A DNA stretch of 64,000 nucleotides from Pleurocapsa minor HA4230-MV1 (GCA_019359095.1 JAHHHZ010000001.1:1-64000); one strand, 5' to 3'; positions 37,880 to 48,329 are shown, counted from the first letter of the stretch. Notes: generated by a model not told the origin, from the letters alone. Numbers and translations: made by a program.

Positions 37880-39682
37880 TTATTCCATAAAGTCAAACTC
37901 TGATGTATTTATATTAAAATTAGGAGAAATTGGTACTTCTGGCATAGGAAACATTCTATAGCTTTCTTCTTTTCTATCGGTCAATATCCGTTCGCCAATT
38001 ATCTGTTGATTGGATCTATACTGTTTTTCTCGTTTTATGAGGCAGGATTCAATATTGTTATGCCACATAAAAGCAGTTTCATTTTGCATTTTGATATATT
38101 CTTGGGAAACATGAAGTCGATCGATATCTATAGGGATAAAAGCCTCTTTTTTATTTTGAGAATTTTCGTTTTTATATATACAGCTAAAAGGTTTCATTTT
38201 TAAAATGTTAGAAGGCGATCTAAGTTCTTCTAACTCGTAATGGGTAGAAATGGTTTTGCTTTTTTGCCCTCCATAATTGATTGTTTTAGATTCGTTAACA
38301 ATTTTTACTTCTCTTTTACCCATAGTATCTGACCATTTTTTTGCTGTTTCTTCGCTTTGTGGGTTAAACCAAAAACGAGTTTTGATGCCAGCATTAAGCT
38401 TGCCAGCCATGTTACTGTTGTAAGTTTCGAGTATTTGGGGATCTGATTGATAGCCATAAATCATGACTAATCCTTTCGATCTATGTCTGGCAGGCCAATC
38501 TATTGATTGGATTGATTTTATAGTTGGATATTCATCTACACAAAAAACCAGCGGAATTTTTCTAGATTTACGAAAATTGCGATTTATAACTAACTCAATT
38601 TTCGCTGAATTCATTGGACTTAAAATTTCTTGTCGCTCTTCATCGCTTTGAAAAATTAGAAGCTCTTTACTGCCCAAATCTAATGAAACATTTGTCTTGC
38701 CTACAAAGCATGATACTAAGTCTGGCCTGACAAATTTTGATATTATGTTTTGCGCTCCAGCCAGAATACCAGCAGCAGTTGTATTATCGTTCTTGTTCAA
38801 AGCTACGGACAAATAAGGGCTAAACCCTTGTTCGTGCCAAGCTGACAATCGATCTTGTTCGATTGCATAGGCTAATCTTTGTCCCAAGTCGGGCATTTGA
38901 ATTATAGCTGCTGCCATTGCCAGGTCGGGAAATTTTGACCCCTTTGCTACTAAAATAGCAGTCACTAATAATGCTTGCGAAGCGCTATCAAAAAATTTAT
39001 TGCTAGTAGCGTTTGCTTCTCTTGATTCATAGGTTCTTACAAGTGTTTGACACATAGTAAAATCCAAATCATTTTTTAAAAAATCCAGATCGTTTATGAT
39101 GCACGTATAGTCCTTCCCAGGAGCAAAGATACGGATTTTGTATCCGTGCCGAGCAGCATACCCTCCGATAAATGGTGTTTGTCCATCCTTACGTTCTGAG
39201 GGATCGTCATCATCATTCGGATTGCCATACTTATAATCATATAAAAGAATCGGATAGCTTTGATCGATGGCTGAAACAAGCAATCGATCGATAACGCTAA
39301 AGGTTTTGCCCATTCCAGGCGCACCAACTACTTGAATGCCAGGATTAGCGTGCGGTACAAATAAGGCTGGTGGACGACCGAGAAACAATAAGTAAAACCA
39401 AATGACTAGAGGATTTAATTGCCAATCTTTAAAAGAGCCACAGTACAGACAAACATGCTTGACATTTTGTGCTTTTAGTTGTTTTGCCGCCGTCCTAATT
39501 AGTCGGTATTTAGTCCAATTTTCAGCGAAGTGAGCAACTGACCGTTCGCTCTTACTTTTTTTACTTTGCGTTACAGCAAATAGCTGTAATAACAATGCCA
39601 TTGCGATCAGAATTAACATGTCGGGCTGGGATAATATCTCCAGGAGTCCGCTATCATTAAGTATTTCAATAAAAGTTTCCAT
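37880..39682 (-). CDS. virD4: Type IV coupling protein (VirD4/TraG/TraD-like)
   Basis: 600 residues. Two N-terminal hydrophobic segments (MLILIAMALLLQLFAVT and LVIWFYLLFLG) anchor it. Walker A is GAPGMGKTFSV, and Walker B is IPLVFCVDEYPTI with the following GYQSDPQI. The FFDSASQALLVTAILV block is typical of the family. It is an inner-membrane ATPase that brings the relaxase-DNA complex to the T4SS. The relaxase encoded at 61960 would be the substrate. The 5' end overlaps the VirB9-like stop by 17 bp. Confidence 0.92.
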   Translation of the reverse strand: METFIEILNDSGLLEILSQPDMLILIAMALLLQLFAVTQSKKSKSERSVAHFAENWTKYRLIRTAAKQLKAQNVKHVCLYCGSFKDWQLNPLVIWFYLLFLGRPPALFVPHANPGIQVVGAPGMGKTFSVIDRLLVSAIDQSYPILLYDYKYGNPNDDDDPSERKDGQTPFIGGYAARHGYKIRIFAPGKDYTCIINDLDFLKNDLDFTMCQTLVRTYESREANATSNKFFDSASQALLVTAILVAKGSKFPDLAMAAAIIQMPDLGQRLAYAIEQDRLSAWHEQGFSPYLSVALNKNDNTTAAGILAGAQNIISKFVRPDLVSCFVGKTNVSLDLGSKELLIFQSDEERQEILSPMNSAKIELVINRNFRKSRKIPLVFCVDEYPTIKSIQSIDWPARHRSKGLVMIYGYQSDPQILETYNSNMAGKLNAGIKTRFWFNPQSEETAKKWSDTMGKREVKIVNESKTINYGGQKSKTISTHYELEELRSPSNILKMKPFSCIYKNENSQNKKEAFIPIDIDRLHVSQEYIKMQNETAFMWHNNIESCLIKREKQYRSNQQIIGERILTDRKEESYRMFPMPEVPISPNFNINTSEFDFME

Positions 39683-40409
39683 TTGGCTCTAATGGTAGTA
39701 ATCTTCTTTTGGCATCTTCTTGCTGGCCCAGAGTGCCAAGCTTCTGGACGACACTAAGAGGTATTCCTGTTTTTTCTAAAGCTTCTGTGGTTGATATCCC
39801 GTTCATTGTTTGAGCGATATATTCTTCAATCGCTACAGCTAAGGGTTCATTGCGTTTAATACGATCTTGCGCGATACTTGTATCTAGTCCCAGTTTGATA
39901 TCTTCGGGGGTTGCATCTCCAAATTTAGTTTTAACCGTGTTAACTACTTCAGGCTCTGGTTTCGGTTTGGGTTGAGGAATCGGTTCGGGTTGAGCAGCTT
40001 CGATAAAAATTCGGTCGCGATCGCTATCATTATTATTGAGAATAAATTCATATTCTTGTCTGTTACCTTCTCCATCAACGGTTTCAACAAATAAATTAGG
40101 ATATTCATTTGTCGTAGTACCTTCTAAATCTAGGGTCTGTATTTGTCTGACATATAGAGATCGAGCTTGTCCTGTTTCAATCGGAGCATTTGGGGTATAA
40201 ATATTTTTTGATTGATCTGACAGCAGGACAAAATCAATAATCTCATTGTTTTTAAATACAATCGGTGTACTCTTCCCTGGAACTACACCCGCCGTAATTG
40301 GTTCTTGCTGTGCCTTTATATCCTCCACAGTAATATTTTCAGCCATAGCAGGTATTATGTTTGCCACAAGACTAAAAACGGCAATCGTTAGACTGTACTT
40401 TATTTTCAT
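39666..40409 (-). CDS. VirB9/TraK-like T4SS outer-membrane core protein
   Basis: 247 residues with a Sec signal (YSLTIAVFSLVANIIPAMAE). A beta-rich N-terminal domain (TPIVFKNNEIIDFVLLSDQS; TGQARSLYVRQI) and a Pro-rich linker (EPIPQPKPKPEPEVV) precede a helical C-terminal part. Position directly after VirB10, 3 bp apart, supports a VirB9/TraK role, stabilising the outer-membrane ring. The family link is by size, signal and context rather than a strong motif. Confidence 0.65.
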   Translation of the reverse strand: MKIKYSLTIAVFSLVANIIPAMAENITVEDIKAQQEPITAGVVPGKSTPIVFKNNEIIDFVLLSDQSKNIYTPNAPIETGQARSLYVRQIQTLDLEGTTTNEYPNLFVETVDGEGNRQEYEFILNNNDSDRDRIFIEAAQPEPIPQPKPKPEPEVVNTVKTKFGDATPEDIKLGLDTSIAQDRIKRNEPLAVAIEEYIAQTMNGISTTEALEKTGIPLSVVQKLGTLGQQEDAKRRLLPLEPNGNFY

Positions 40410-40412
40410 TGT

Positions 40413-42290
40413 TTACCGATTAATCTCCAAAAATGAATTAACAAAAATAGTGACTTGCTCACCAGCTTCAAGGTGATAGATTGGCACCTTTGCCAATTCT
40501 CTTTCTACGATTTGCTCCGATCTTTCATCCAATCTTTCCTTACTCGCAGTAAAAACGCCTTCAGCAGCACCATTGAGTAAAGAAGAATTGCGATCGCTAC
40601 TGGTACGAATAACGAAATCGTCTGAAATTGTTGTATTCTCGTCAGGTTGATTCAACTCTTCAAAACCTTTTGCGCCAGCCGCCATCAATCCGATCAAAAC
40701 ATCCTGACCTAAAACAGCACCGCCAGGATCGGTAGTCTGCTCGGAGACTAAAGGGCCATTATTTTCTCCCCTGATTACAATTGCTCCAGGAGGGAGCAAT
40801 TCTTGCTTTAAAATACCCTGGGAATCTTCATAAGAAACCGCCACCGCATTTAGATAAGTTAAGCCACTGGTATTAACAGATGTTACTTCAACAATTAAGC
40901 TTGAATTAGCTTCAAGAGCGATTGAGCCATCACTAGCTAATAGAGGTTCGGTCAAACTAATTACGCCCCTGGATTGCCCAGGATCGATCCCCTCACTCCA
41001 AATAATTGAACTTGAAACTTCTCCTGATAAAGTCGTGCCTAATGGGACTTGTTTACTATTGTTAGTTGCAGTAGCGTTAGAATCAGCAATTGATTCTGAT
41101 GTAATCTGAGATTTCTGACTATTGGGAGGATCTTTATCTACTGGGACATTACTTATTAGTTCAACTTGATTATCTTTGGGAAGAACAGGTAATATTTCGC
41201 CCGCTCGTTCCTCACTGTTTTGAGGAACGAGCGGGCGTTGAATAATATTATCAATATTTTTAACACTTGCTAGCTCGACAGATGAAGTAACACCCATTGA
41301 TGCAAGTTGTTTTAACCTATCTTCTTTATCAAACTGCTTTCTTTTTTTTTCTAGATAAGTGTCTGCTGGTTTGTCTTCAAAAAGCAGTTTAGTCACTGCT
41401 GGACTATCTAAAGCAAATTGTTTTGGTTGATTTTCGGTTTGTTCGGTTTCAATTGTATTTTTTCCAATGGAAACACTAGCTACTTTAGTTCCTTCTTCCT
41501 TTGTAATTATATTGTTTAAATTAAAATTATCTTTTTCACTGGGCTTAATGGCAGTATTATCATTATCAGTTTTTTCAACCTTAAGTGTACTTACTTCCCG
41601 AACGCTTCTAGGCTGTTTAGGTTCGACTGTAGAAGTATAGTTAGAAACACTTTGACTGCCAGAATCAATAGCATTTGTGGCGACTAAATCACCATTATTT
41701 AAATTAGATATAGCTGCTTCGCGATTGCCTACAGCAGAACCTAAATCGGCTAATTTAGCCCATTGTTCCAAAGGGTCAACTTCAATTTCTTCAACCTTTT
41801 CAACTTCTGCTTGCACTGGTGCTGGTTGAGTAGTAACAGGCTGTGCTGTTGGCTGTGCTGTTGGCTTTGGTAAAGGTTTTTCTACCACTAGCTTCGGCTT
41901 AACCTTTTTAAAATCGCCATCTTGGTCGCTTAGGGCAACTTCAGCCTTCAAGCTATCTTCGCGAACGATTTTTGCCTGGGCTGATGAATATGGTTTTTCA
42001 GTCGGTTTGTTTTGAGATACAGATCCACCGCCTGATATTTTCCCATATAGAGAAAATACTAAGACCAAAGCAAAAATAGCGAAGGATGCAACCACAGCTA
42101 CTGTAGTAAATCGCCATTTTATATCCTTTTGTTTTTGGCGGTCGGAAACAAGCAATTGTTTTTCGTCTACTAAGGGCTTTTCTTCTATAGAATTTGTACC
42201 TTGACTTTGTTGGGCAAGTTCTTGAAGTTGTGCATCTGAAAGTCCCCGATCTTGTTCTAAATTTCTAGTGTCAATTAGGGTGCTATTCAT
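40413..42290 (-). CDS. virB10: VirB10/TrbI T4SS channel protein
   Basis: 625 residues. A short cytoplasmic N-terminus is followed by one membrane helix (WRFTTVAVVASFAIFALVLV, about 60-84) and a long, Pro/Ser-rich periplasmic linker. The C-terminal TrbI/VirB10 domain starts near 430 (VPLGTTLSGEVSSSIIWSEG; RGVISLTEPLLASDGSIALE; YEDSQGILKQELLPPGAIVI) and ends in the oligomerisation region (LEAGEQVTIFVNS). It would span both membranes, sense ATPase activity and form the channel. It overlaps the VirB8-like gene by 8 bp. Confidence 0.9.
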   Translation of the reverse strand: MNSTLIDTRNLEQDRGLSDAQLQELAQQSQGTNSIEEKPLVDEKQLLVSDRQKQKDIKWRFTTVAVVASFAIFALVLVFSLYGKISGGGSVSQNKPTEKPYSSAQAKIVREDSLKAEVALSDQDGDFKKVKPKLVVEKPLPKPTAQPTAQPVTTQPAPVQAEVEKVEEIEVDPLEQWAKLADLGSAVGNREAAISNLNNGDLVATNAIDSGSQSVSNYTSTVEPKQPRSVREVSTLKVEKTDNDNTAIKPSEKDNFNLNNIITKEEGTKVASVSIGKNTIETEQTENQPKQFALDSPAVTKLLFEDKPADTYLEKKRKQFDKEDRLKQLASMGVTSSVELASVKNIDNIIQRPLVPQNSEERAGEILPVLPKDNQVELISNVPVDKDPPNSQKSQITSESIADSNATATNNSKQVPLGTTLSGEVSSSIIWSEGIDPGQSRGVISLTEPLLASDGSIALEANSSLIVEVTSVNTSGLTYLNAVAVSYEDSQGILKQELLPPGAIVIRGENNGPLVSEQTTDPGGAVLGQDVLIGLMAAGAKGFEELNQPDENTTISDDFVIRTSSDRNSSLLNGAAEGVFTASKERLDERSEQIVERELAKVPIYHLEAGEQVTIFVNSFLEINR

Positions 42291-43029
42291 AATTATGGAT
42301 TGAAGTAATGATTAGTCCATTTTTCATTAAATGAGCTAAATGTTTACGAAAAGCGCTTGGCTCATCAGCGCCAAAAACGTTGCGATAAGGTTCAATTGTT
42401 TTTAAAACAATTTTTTTATTAAATCGAGCTTGTCTTTCTTCTCCTGCTTGAGTAAGGTCAACCCTTGTTCCAATAACGTTTACTGCATATTGATTCTTGT
42501 TTCTAATTGGCACTCCTATATGGTAAATGGTAAATTGTGAGGTCATAGAACCCGAATACACTTCATCAGGTATCAATTTAGCCATTTTTTTGAGGAATTC
42601 CTGCCGAAATCCTGTTTGAATCAAATAAGAAGCCGTATAGACTCGGCTAGGAACCAAATATTCTGTTCGATCGCCACCTTCCTCCTTAATTTTGACTCCT
42701 TTATCTCTAGCCTCAGTGCCAGGGATACGACTGTCCCACTCCCACGTCAGGTAAAGCCAATTGCTGACTGTTTCGCGAATAACATCTTCAGAGCGGAAAT
42801 CACTGTCTTGTTCGATCGCAGTTTGAGTAGATCCATCCTGCTGTTCGACAAAGATTTTTTCTTTGGTAGCAAGCTGATGATTGTTACCCACCAGGAGCAA
42901 GTTTACTAACAGGGACAAAAATAAGGCACCTGTCAAACCCATTAAAGATGCTACGACCTTATTTGTTTCTTTTATTCCAATTAGAGCGGTTTTTGATTTT
43001 ATCTCAATTAAGTTGTTCCGTTTATTCAT
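42283..43029 (-). CDS. VirB8/TraE-like T4SS assembly protein
   Basis: 248 residues. Cytoplasmic N-terminus, one membrane helix (VASLMGLTGALFLSLLVNLL, about 26-46) and a periplasmic NTF2-like domain (NWLYLTWEWDSRIPG; TEYLVPSRVYTASYLIQTGF; QYAVNVIGTRVDLTQAGEER). This is the VirB8/TraE topology and length. It nucleates the inner-membrane complex. Gene order VirB6-VirB8-VirB10-VirB9 supports it. Overlaps neighbours by 4-8 bp. Confidence 0.8.
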   Translation of the reverse strand: MNKRNNLIEIKSKTALIGIKETNKVVASLMGLTGALFLSLLVNLLLVGNNHQLATKEKIFVEQQDGSTQTAIEQDSDFRSEDVIRETVSNWLYLTWEWDSRIPGTEARDKGVKIKEEGGDRTEYLVPSRVYTASYLIQTGFRQEFLKKMAKLIPDEVYSGSMTSQFTIYHIGVPIRNKNQYAVNVIGTRVDLTQAGEERQARFNKKIVLKTIEPYRNVFGADEPSAFRKHLAHLMKNGLIITSIHNYE

Positions 43030-44150
43030 GAGATTTTTGTTGCTTTATTAGCCGCAATTTTTGCGGCAATCGTTTTCGCGACAGCAGCTCCTCCACCTGT
43101 AACAACAACACCTCCAGCATTTATTCCTGCCTTAGTAGCTCGCGAGATCCCCTCGAATAATCCATCTCCTATACCTTTAGAGATAGCTATCGCTAAAATA
43201 GGAGCAATGAGCGAGATAAATACTAAAAAAGCGGTATCGACACTTGCCGAACCTAAAGGTTGTCCTGCTTGTTCTGTTAAAGCTAAGACATTAGCGGTAA
43301 ACCCAACTACGATTACATAACCGAGGGACATTAATAACAAAGAGATATAACCTGACAGCCACTTGATGATATTTGGTCCTTGAATCGGTAGAGTTGATAA
43401 TCCTAAAGCAACAGGAGCATATAAAGCTGTAAGTAATAACGATGCCTCAATTGCGTTGACAAAACACCATTGGAGCGTACTCAAAATATACTGGAATAAA
43501 TTAACAAAAGGAATATTAATAGTAGAATCTAACTGAGTTACTACGCCACGGGCAATCTGTTCCAAAATATTATCTTGAAGCGGTGATGTACTACCAGAAA
43601 GACTCTGTGAAAGCTGTTGTGCCTGTTCGATTTTGATAGGGTCTTGAAGACAAGCCTGTAATTCTGAACCGCTTTTATTAATACATTCAGAAAATATTTC
43701 TCTGGCGCGAGAATTAGCTACAAGAGTGTTTTGTACTTTTTGGATTGCATCGCTAATACTAATTCCTGCAAACGTCATTTCAAGAATTCTACTCAACCAA
43801 TACTGACTGAAAGCGCGTAAAACCTTGATTAGATTGGCTAAAATAAATCCGTTACCTGATAAGAGAATGCCAATTGCTAGAGGAAACTTTAGCATATCAA
43901 TCACTCTTTCTAATCCAAGAGATTTGTTGTTTGATTCCTTAACTGCCAAATAAATTAAAGATAAGGCGGCAATCAGCCCTCCTAGCTCCGTTAACGCCTG
44001 CCACAATGGCTGCCCTGGATCGACGGAAATTTCCCAAAGACGATCCCATGAACGAGCAGTATTTTGAGTTAGTCTAAAAGACTTAGTTAAAACTTGCCTC
44101 GCTGCCTCGTTGCCGTAGTTTAGTTGTGAAAAAAAATAAGCTTGAAACAT
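43026..44150 (-). CDS. VirB6/TrbL-like polytopic T4SS protein
   Basis: 374 residues with about six hydrophobic segments (GLIAALSLIYLAV; FPLAIGILLSGNGFILANLI; LTALYAPVALGLSTLPI; LLLMSLGYVIVVGFTANVL; FLVFISLIAPILAIAISKGI; a Gly/Ala-rich C-terminal segment). A loop between the second and third contains paired cysteines (SECINKSGSELQACLQ). This is the VirB6/TrbL shape; the protein forms part of the inner-membrane channel. The C-terminal AGGVVVTGGGAAVAKTIAAK is often seen in TrbL-like proteins. Confidence 0.8.
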   Translation of the reverse strand: MFQAYFFSQLNYGNEAARQVLTKSFRLTQNTARSWDRLWEISVDPGQPLWQALTELGGLIAALSLIYLAVKESNNKSLGLERVIDMLKFPLAIGILLSGNGFILANLIKVLRAFSQYWLSRILEMTFAGISISDAIQKVQNTLVANSRAREIFSECINKSGSELQACLQDPIKIEQAQQLSQSLSGSTSPLQDNILEQIARGVVTQLDSTINIPFVNLFQYILSTLQWCFVNAIEASLLLTALYAPVALGLSTLPIQGPNIIKWLSGYISLLLMSLGYVIVVGFTANVLALTEQAGQPLGSASVDTAFLVFISLIAPILAIAISKGIGDGLFEGISRATKAGINAGGVVVTGGGAAVAKTIAAKIAANKATKIS

Positions 44151-44154
44151 AATA

Positions 44155-45150
44155 TTACTTATTACCTGGTATGGTTATTAAGAAAAATGAGTTTTCAGCA
44201 GCGCTTGAAGCTGCTGTCGAAGCTCTTTCTTCACGGGTATTTGACTCTGAAATTTCTCTTAGGTTTTCAGATTCGAGCTGTAACCCTAAACTGCGGTCTA
44301 TCTTCGCATCTTGCATCTCTGAAATAGTAATCGCAGCCGTCTGTTGCTCGATTGCATTTTGGTTGGATAAATTTCGCAAAAGATTTTGGGAAACATCCTG
44401 ATTGGTGCTGTCTTTTGCAATGTTGATTGATTGCTCAGCCGCAGCATTAGCAGCGTCAATTTTAAGATTAATTTTGGACTGACCTGCCAGGGACAAAGCG
44501 CTATTTTCAGAGTATCCTTGGGTTAAATCTCTTAAATATTGCTGGTAGAGTTTGTATCGGCTATTATAAGTAGTCTCAGTTTGAGTGCCTAAAATATCGT
44601 CAAATTTAGAAAGATTAGGATCTTCATTGAAGAGAACACGGGCTTGTTGTACGTTAGGAATTCCCAAGTCTCCTGTTTCTACTTCCTGCCCATCACCGAA
44701 GCTTAAAAAGGTTTTGAGATCGCCAACAATTACTGATAAGTCTTGATTTATTGAAGTGATAAAATCCCCAGCTCCCAAATTGTCAAGTACAAAATTAACT
44801 AAAGCATTTTTAGCCTTATCTTTAAGAGAATCGATCGCTTGGCTGGAATCGAATTTAGGATCTACGGATAAATTGCCATCTCTAAGTTCGACGTTTGGCT
44901 CTAAAACAACTCCATCCTCTCCGCCAATGCGAGTAGCTGGATTTAATTTAAATTCTGGATTGGCATTAAGGTCAACATTATTTTCATTAACTTCAAGATC
45001 GACATTTGGGTCAATATTAGGTTGAGTATCATTAACTTCAACATCTATATTATCAAGATTCGATTGCGCCCAAACGGGTAGGCTACATAGTACTTCGCCT
45101 ATTAATAAGATAAGTATTAGTATTGATTTGAAATATCTGTATTTATTCAT
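44155..45150 (-). CDS. VirB5/TrbJ-like periplasmic T4SS protein
   Basis: 331 residues with a Sec signal (ILILILLIGEVLCSLPVWAQ). A low-complexity Asn/Asp/Glu-Val linker (DVEVNDTQPNIDPNVDLEVN) precedes a helical body rich in Gln/Ser/Ala with KLYQQYLRDLTQGYSENSAL and QQTAAITISEMQDAKIDRSL, like TrbJ/VirB5 minor pilins. It probably sits at the pilus tip. It lies between VirB4 and VirB6, the standard place for VirB5. The Asp/Asn-rich linker is unusual and may bind calcium or serve as a spacer. Confidence 0.65.
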   Translation of the reverse strand: MNKYRYFKSILILILLIGEVLCSLPVWAQSNLDNIDVEVNDTQPNIDPNVDLEVNENNVDLNANPEFKLNPATRIGGEDGVVLEPNVELRDGNLSVDPKFDSSQAIDSLKDKAKNALVNFVLDNLGAGDFITSINQDLSVIVGDLKTFLSFGDGQEVETGDLGIPNVQQARVLFNEDPNLSKFDDILGTQTETTYNSRYKLYQQYLRDLTQGYSENSALSLAGQSKINLKIDAANAAAEQSINIAKDSTNQDVSQNLLRNLSNQNAIEQQTAAITISEMQDAKIDRSLGLQLESENLREISESNTREERASTAASSAAENSFFLITIPGNK

Positions 45151-48100
45151 GAGGCTTTCAATCCTATTTTAGTTAAAGGAGAACCTGAAATTAATGCGTA
45201 GCGAAATTCTTGGCTAAATTGTCCTAATGCTACTAATTTTCCTGAATTAGTATTTGGGTATTGTGCGAATACTCTTTCTCTCGCCGCTCGTTCATCTGGG
45301 CTATTTGCTAACACGCCCAATTGAAGACTTGAAGGAAAATATAGGCATTTCCATTGGCGATCGTCACGGCACAAAAGCCATTGAGAATACATCTGTTGTG
45401 GATTAGCTGTAAAAGTTTCTGAGGCGGCTTGACGAATTAAATGTGAAGGTACTCCTACGACATCACGGTATCTTTCAGCCGAACCACTATTGGTTTTACC
45501 GATTAGCCAATAGTCTGTATTGGTAATAATTTGGCTGCTGACGGTAGAGTCAGCGATTTTAGCTATCGAGTCAATATCTTGACCGATAATTAATACGGAC
45601 TGACCTTGTTTTCTGCCTGTGGCAAACCTCTGACCGACAACTTTGGCAAATCCAGCTTCTCCTAACAAAACTGAACACTCATCCATCACAAATAAACTTT
45701 TTGGAGATTCTAAAGCTGCATTGAGACAGGCCATTTGGCTGACTAGGGCCATGACGAGAGAATTATTTTTATTAGTCAATCCTGATAAAGCAAAAAATGT
45801 CATTTGTGGGGATGGTGGCAGATCCGACGGTCTACTGATAGCTCTACCGATATTAGGATCTAGTATTTTGGCTCCAATTTGATTGTTAATCTGATTAATA
45901 GCACGTTCGTCAATTTCCTTGCAGTCAGTCAGACCTAATTTTTCCTTTGAACAAAAGAAAAGTAAATCTTCAAGGACTGGAATGTTTTGCCATTGGGAAG
46001 ATTGCCATCCATGATCGAAAGCTTCGTTGTAGCGGTCGATAATCGATCGATCGTGGAAAAAAGTATTAAGCAATCTCAACATTACTGAATCCACTCTTTC
46101 ATGCAATTCTTGATCTGCGATTTGACCCATTGCCATGGCAATCAACACTTCACGTAAAGAGTTTTTCCAAATTCTTAAGCGCTCTACCTGTGTTTCTGCG
46201 TCAAAATTGCTTAAATCTGGGGGCTGAATGACGTTGAATGAACGTTTGAGAATGTTGACGTAAGAACCTTGTTCTCCCAATAATTGGGTTACTGCTTCAA
46301 AGGTCGATTCTCCAGCATTAGACATATCCATGCCCACTACTTTTATTCCTTGTGCTAAAGCCTGTTTAATTATCCCAAAAGATAGGATAGATTTACCTGA
46401 CCCAGACTTACCCGTGATAATTGCTCGCTCATTATTCTTGAATAAATCAATGTATAAAGGATATCCCCCTTCTTTATTAATTAGTTCCAGGCCATTTTGA
46501 TGAATATTTTGTGGTTTAGTTAAGGGCAAGATTCCTCTGACAGATATAGTATCCAGTTTTGTTCTTCTTTCGCTTAAGGTTTCAATCGCGGTCGATCTGA
46601 GTAGCTGTAGATTATTGATCGGTAAAGTTTCTAGCCACAATTTCCAGCAGACATTCTTTTCCCGCTTAAACTTTGCTGGACTAAAGGAGTTTATAAGGCG
46701 AGTACAAGCACGATCTAATTCTTCAAGGTTTTGACGATAAACTAGCAAAGTAACTGCTGAAAAAACTAGTTCCGCACCCTGATGTAATCTCGCTTGAGCT
46801 TCGATTGCTTCGTCTTGTTGAAGAGTGGCGGCTACATCGATTCCAGCCCCTTCCTCAATTGCGGCAGCGTTAGATGCGGTACTCTGTTTAGAAATTTTGA
46901 TTAAATCATCATGAGCTTGCCTTTTGTCGCCATTAGAGATTTGCACAAATATTTCTGTGTCCCTAACTGTTAAATCGCTTATTCTTGACCAAACCCAATT
47001 AAGCTGATCTCTTGGATCTTCCCACCCATCTGGAGTTCCGCCTTTATCTAAACTGGCTACAGCAACCAGTTCGTTATTAACAGCTACTACATCTCTACGT
47101 TCGTAATGCTGAGGACAACTTTCTTTTCCCCTTTCTCCCGCTAATAGGATAGAAAGCGTATCTGTAGGGTTTTGAGGGTCGGATACTTTGATTTGATAGT
47201 CAAATTCTGACCCGATTTTTTTGACTTTAATAATTTGAGGTATGGTCGGAGCTGGACCACTATTAAAGCGATACCACAGTAGTTCTTCCCAAATTTCTTG
47301 TGGGTTAAGAGGGCGTAATTTTAAACCTCCTTTAGTCCCAAGAGTAGTTTTCCAGGGATAATAAGAGTTAGCGTAAATTTCATTTGCTAATTGGACATAA
47401 ATATTTCGTAGATGGTGATCTGTTGTCCCAGCAAAACTTTGCGCCTTTGAGTTAAATGATTGTTGTAGCGAATGAGTAATTTTGCTTAGGAAATCGCTTT
47501 TATCGCGCATATCTTGTCTTTCGCGAGTCCAAGTAGCAAACGCATACTGGCTCCACTCTTGTCTTAGACCTTTGGTAGTAATTTCTTCGACTCGCAGTTC
47601 TTCTCCTAAAAGCAGTAAATCTATTAAAGGCAATTTACTTTGGCGACGGAGTTCCCGCAATTGATTAATCCGCTTTCTAGTTTTACTTCTACAACCTAAA
47701 AACAGAGTTAAGCTTTCTGCAAAAGGAATATCTTTTAGCGCTTCGCTTAAGGCTTGGGCATGAGAATCAACTTCAGCATCATATAGTTCGGGATGAATTC
47801 CATCCAAGGCAAATGGTATATTTGCCGACCATTTACCATGAGGATCGCATTTGAGCAGAATTGCAAATTTATCTTCACCAAATTCCAGCTCCATGATTCC
47901 ATGAAGATCGCTCTCGACTTGAAATGCAACGATTTTTTGTTTTTTCCCCCCAGTTGTATTAGTTGTTTGGGATTGGGATTTAGGTTGTCGTTTCAATTTC
48001 ATTTGACGCTCAAAAGATCCTTCAGTTGCAGGTACAAAATAACTATGTAAATTAAAATAACCTTTACCTGGCAAGGGCCAAAATTGATCGGTGAACTCAT

Positions 48101-48329
48101 AACTGTTTTTTCCAGCTAGCAGAAGCCAAATAATAGATAGCCAGATTGAGGTCAACCCCCACCAAAAAGTCTTTAAACCTAAAAGCATATCGAAAATAAC
48201 GTAACAAATTGCCGAAATTGCAGCAATTGGAGTTAGCTGTTCGTAGGTTAAAAAGAAAAATTTTGGTTTATCGTCCAAAGTACGAATAACTTTAATATAG
48301 TCTTCTTTGCTTTTTAAAGAATTCTTCAC
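45147..48329 (-). CDS. virB4: VirB4 ATPase with VirB3-like N-terminal membrane region
   Basis: 1060 residues. Residues about 30-78 hold two membrane helices (PIAAISAICYVIFDMLL and TFWWGLTSIWLSIIWLLLAG), the size and place of a fused VirB3. The VirB4/TraC N-terminal region follows. The ATPase core has Walker A TGKSGSGKSILSF and Walker B SLFVMDECSVLL, plus the VLIIGQDIDSI motif. It energises pilus assembly and substrate transfer. Length (1060) exceeds VirB4 alone (about 800-850), consistent with the fusion and insertions. Its start overlaps the upstream stop as ATGA. Confidence 0.92.
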   Translation of the reverse strand: MKNSLKSKEDYIKVIRTLDDKPKFFFLTYEQLTPIAAISAICYVIFDMLLGLKTFWWGLTSIWLSIIWLLLAGKNSYEFTDQFWPLPGKGYFNLHSYFVPATEGSFERQMKLKRQPKSQSQTTNTTGGKKQKIVAFQVESDLHGIMELEFGEDKFAILLKCDPHGKWSANIPFALDGIHPELYDAEVDSHAQALSEALKDIPFAESLTLFLGCRSKTRKRINQLRELRRQSKLPLIDLLLLGEELRVEEITTKGLRQEWSQYAFATWTRERQDMRDKSDFLSKITHSLQQSFNSKAQSFAGTTDHHLRNIYVQLANEIYANSYYPWKTTLGTKGGLKLRPLNPQEIWEELLWYRFNSGPAPTIPQIIKVKKIGSEFDYQIKVSDPQNPTDTLSILLAGERGKESCPQHYERRDVVAVNNELVAVASLDKGGTPDGWEDPRDQLNWVWSRISDLTVRDTEIFVQISNGDKRQAHDDLIKISKQSTASNAAAIEEGAGIDVAATLQQDEAIEAQARLHQGAELVFSAVTLLVYRQNLEELDRACTRLINSFSPAKFKREKNVCWKLWLETLPINNLQLLRSTAIETLSERRTKLDTISVRGILPLTKPQNIHQNGLELINKEGGYPLYIDLFKNNERAIITGKSGSGKSILSFGIIKQALAQGIKVVGMDMSNAGESTFEAVTQLLGEQGSYVNILKRSFNVIQPPDLSNFDAETQVERLRIWKNSLREVLIAMAMGQIADQELHERVDSVMLRLLNTFFHDRSIIDRYNEAFDHGWQSSQWQNIPVLEDLLFFCSKEKLGLTDCKEIDERAINQINNQIGAKILDPNIGRAISRPSDLPPSPQMTFFALSGLTNKNNSLVMALVSQMACLNAALESPKSLFVMDECSVLLGEAGFAKVVGQRFATGRKQGQSVLIIGQDIDSIAKIADSTVSSQIITNTDYWLIGKTNSGSAERYRDVVGVPSHLIRQAASETFTANPQQMYSQWLLCRDDRQWKCLYFPSSLQLGVLANSPDERAARERVFAQYPNTNSGKLVALGQFSQEFRYALISGSPLTKIGLKAS

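Noticed and set aside
37448-37903. 151-codon plus-strand ORF
   Set aside because: It is the complement of coding AT-rich genes in the T4SS operon and consists of Ile/Phe/Ser-rich shadow sequence.
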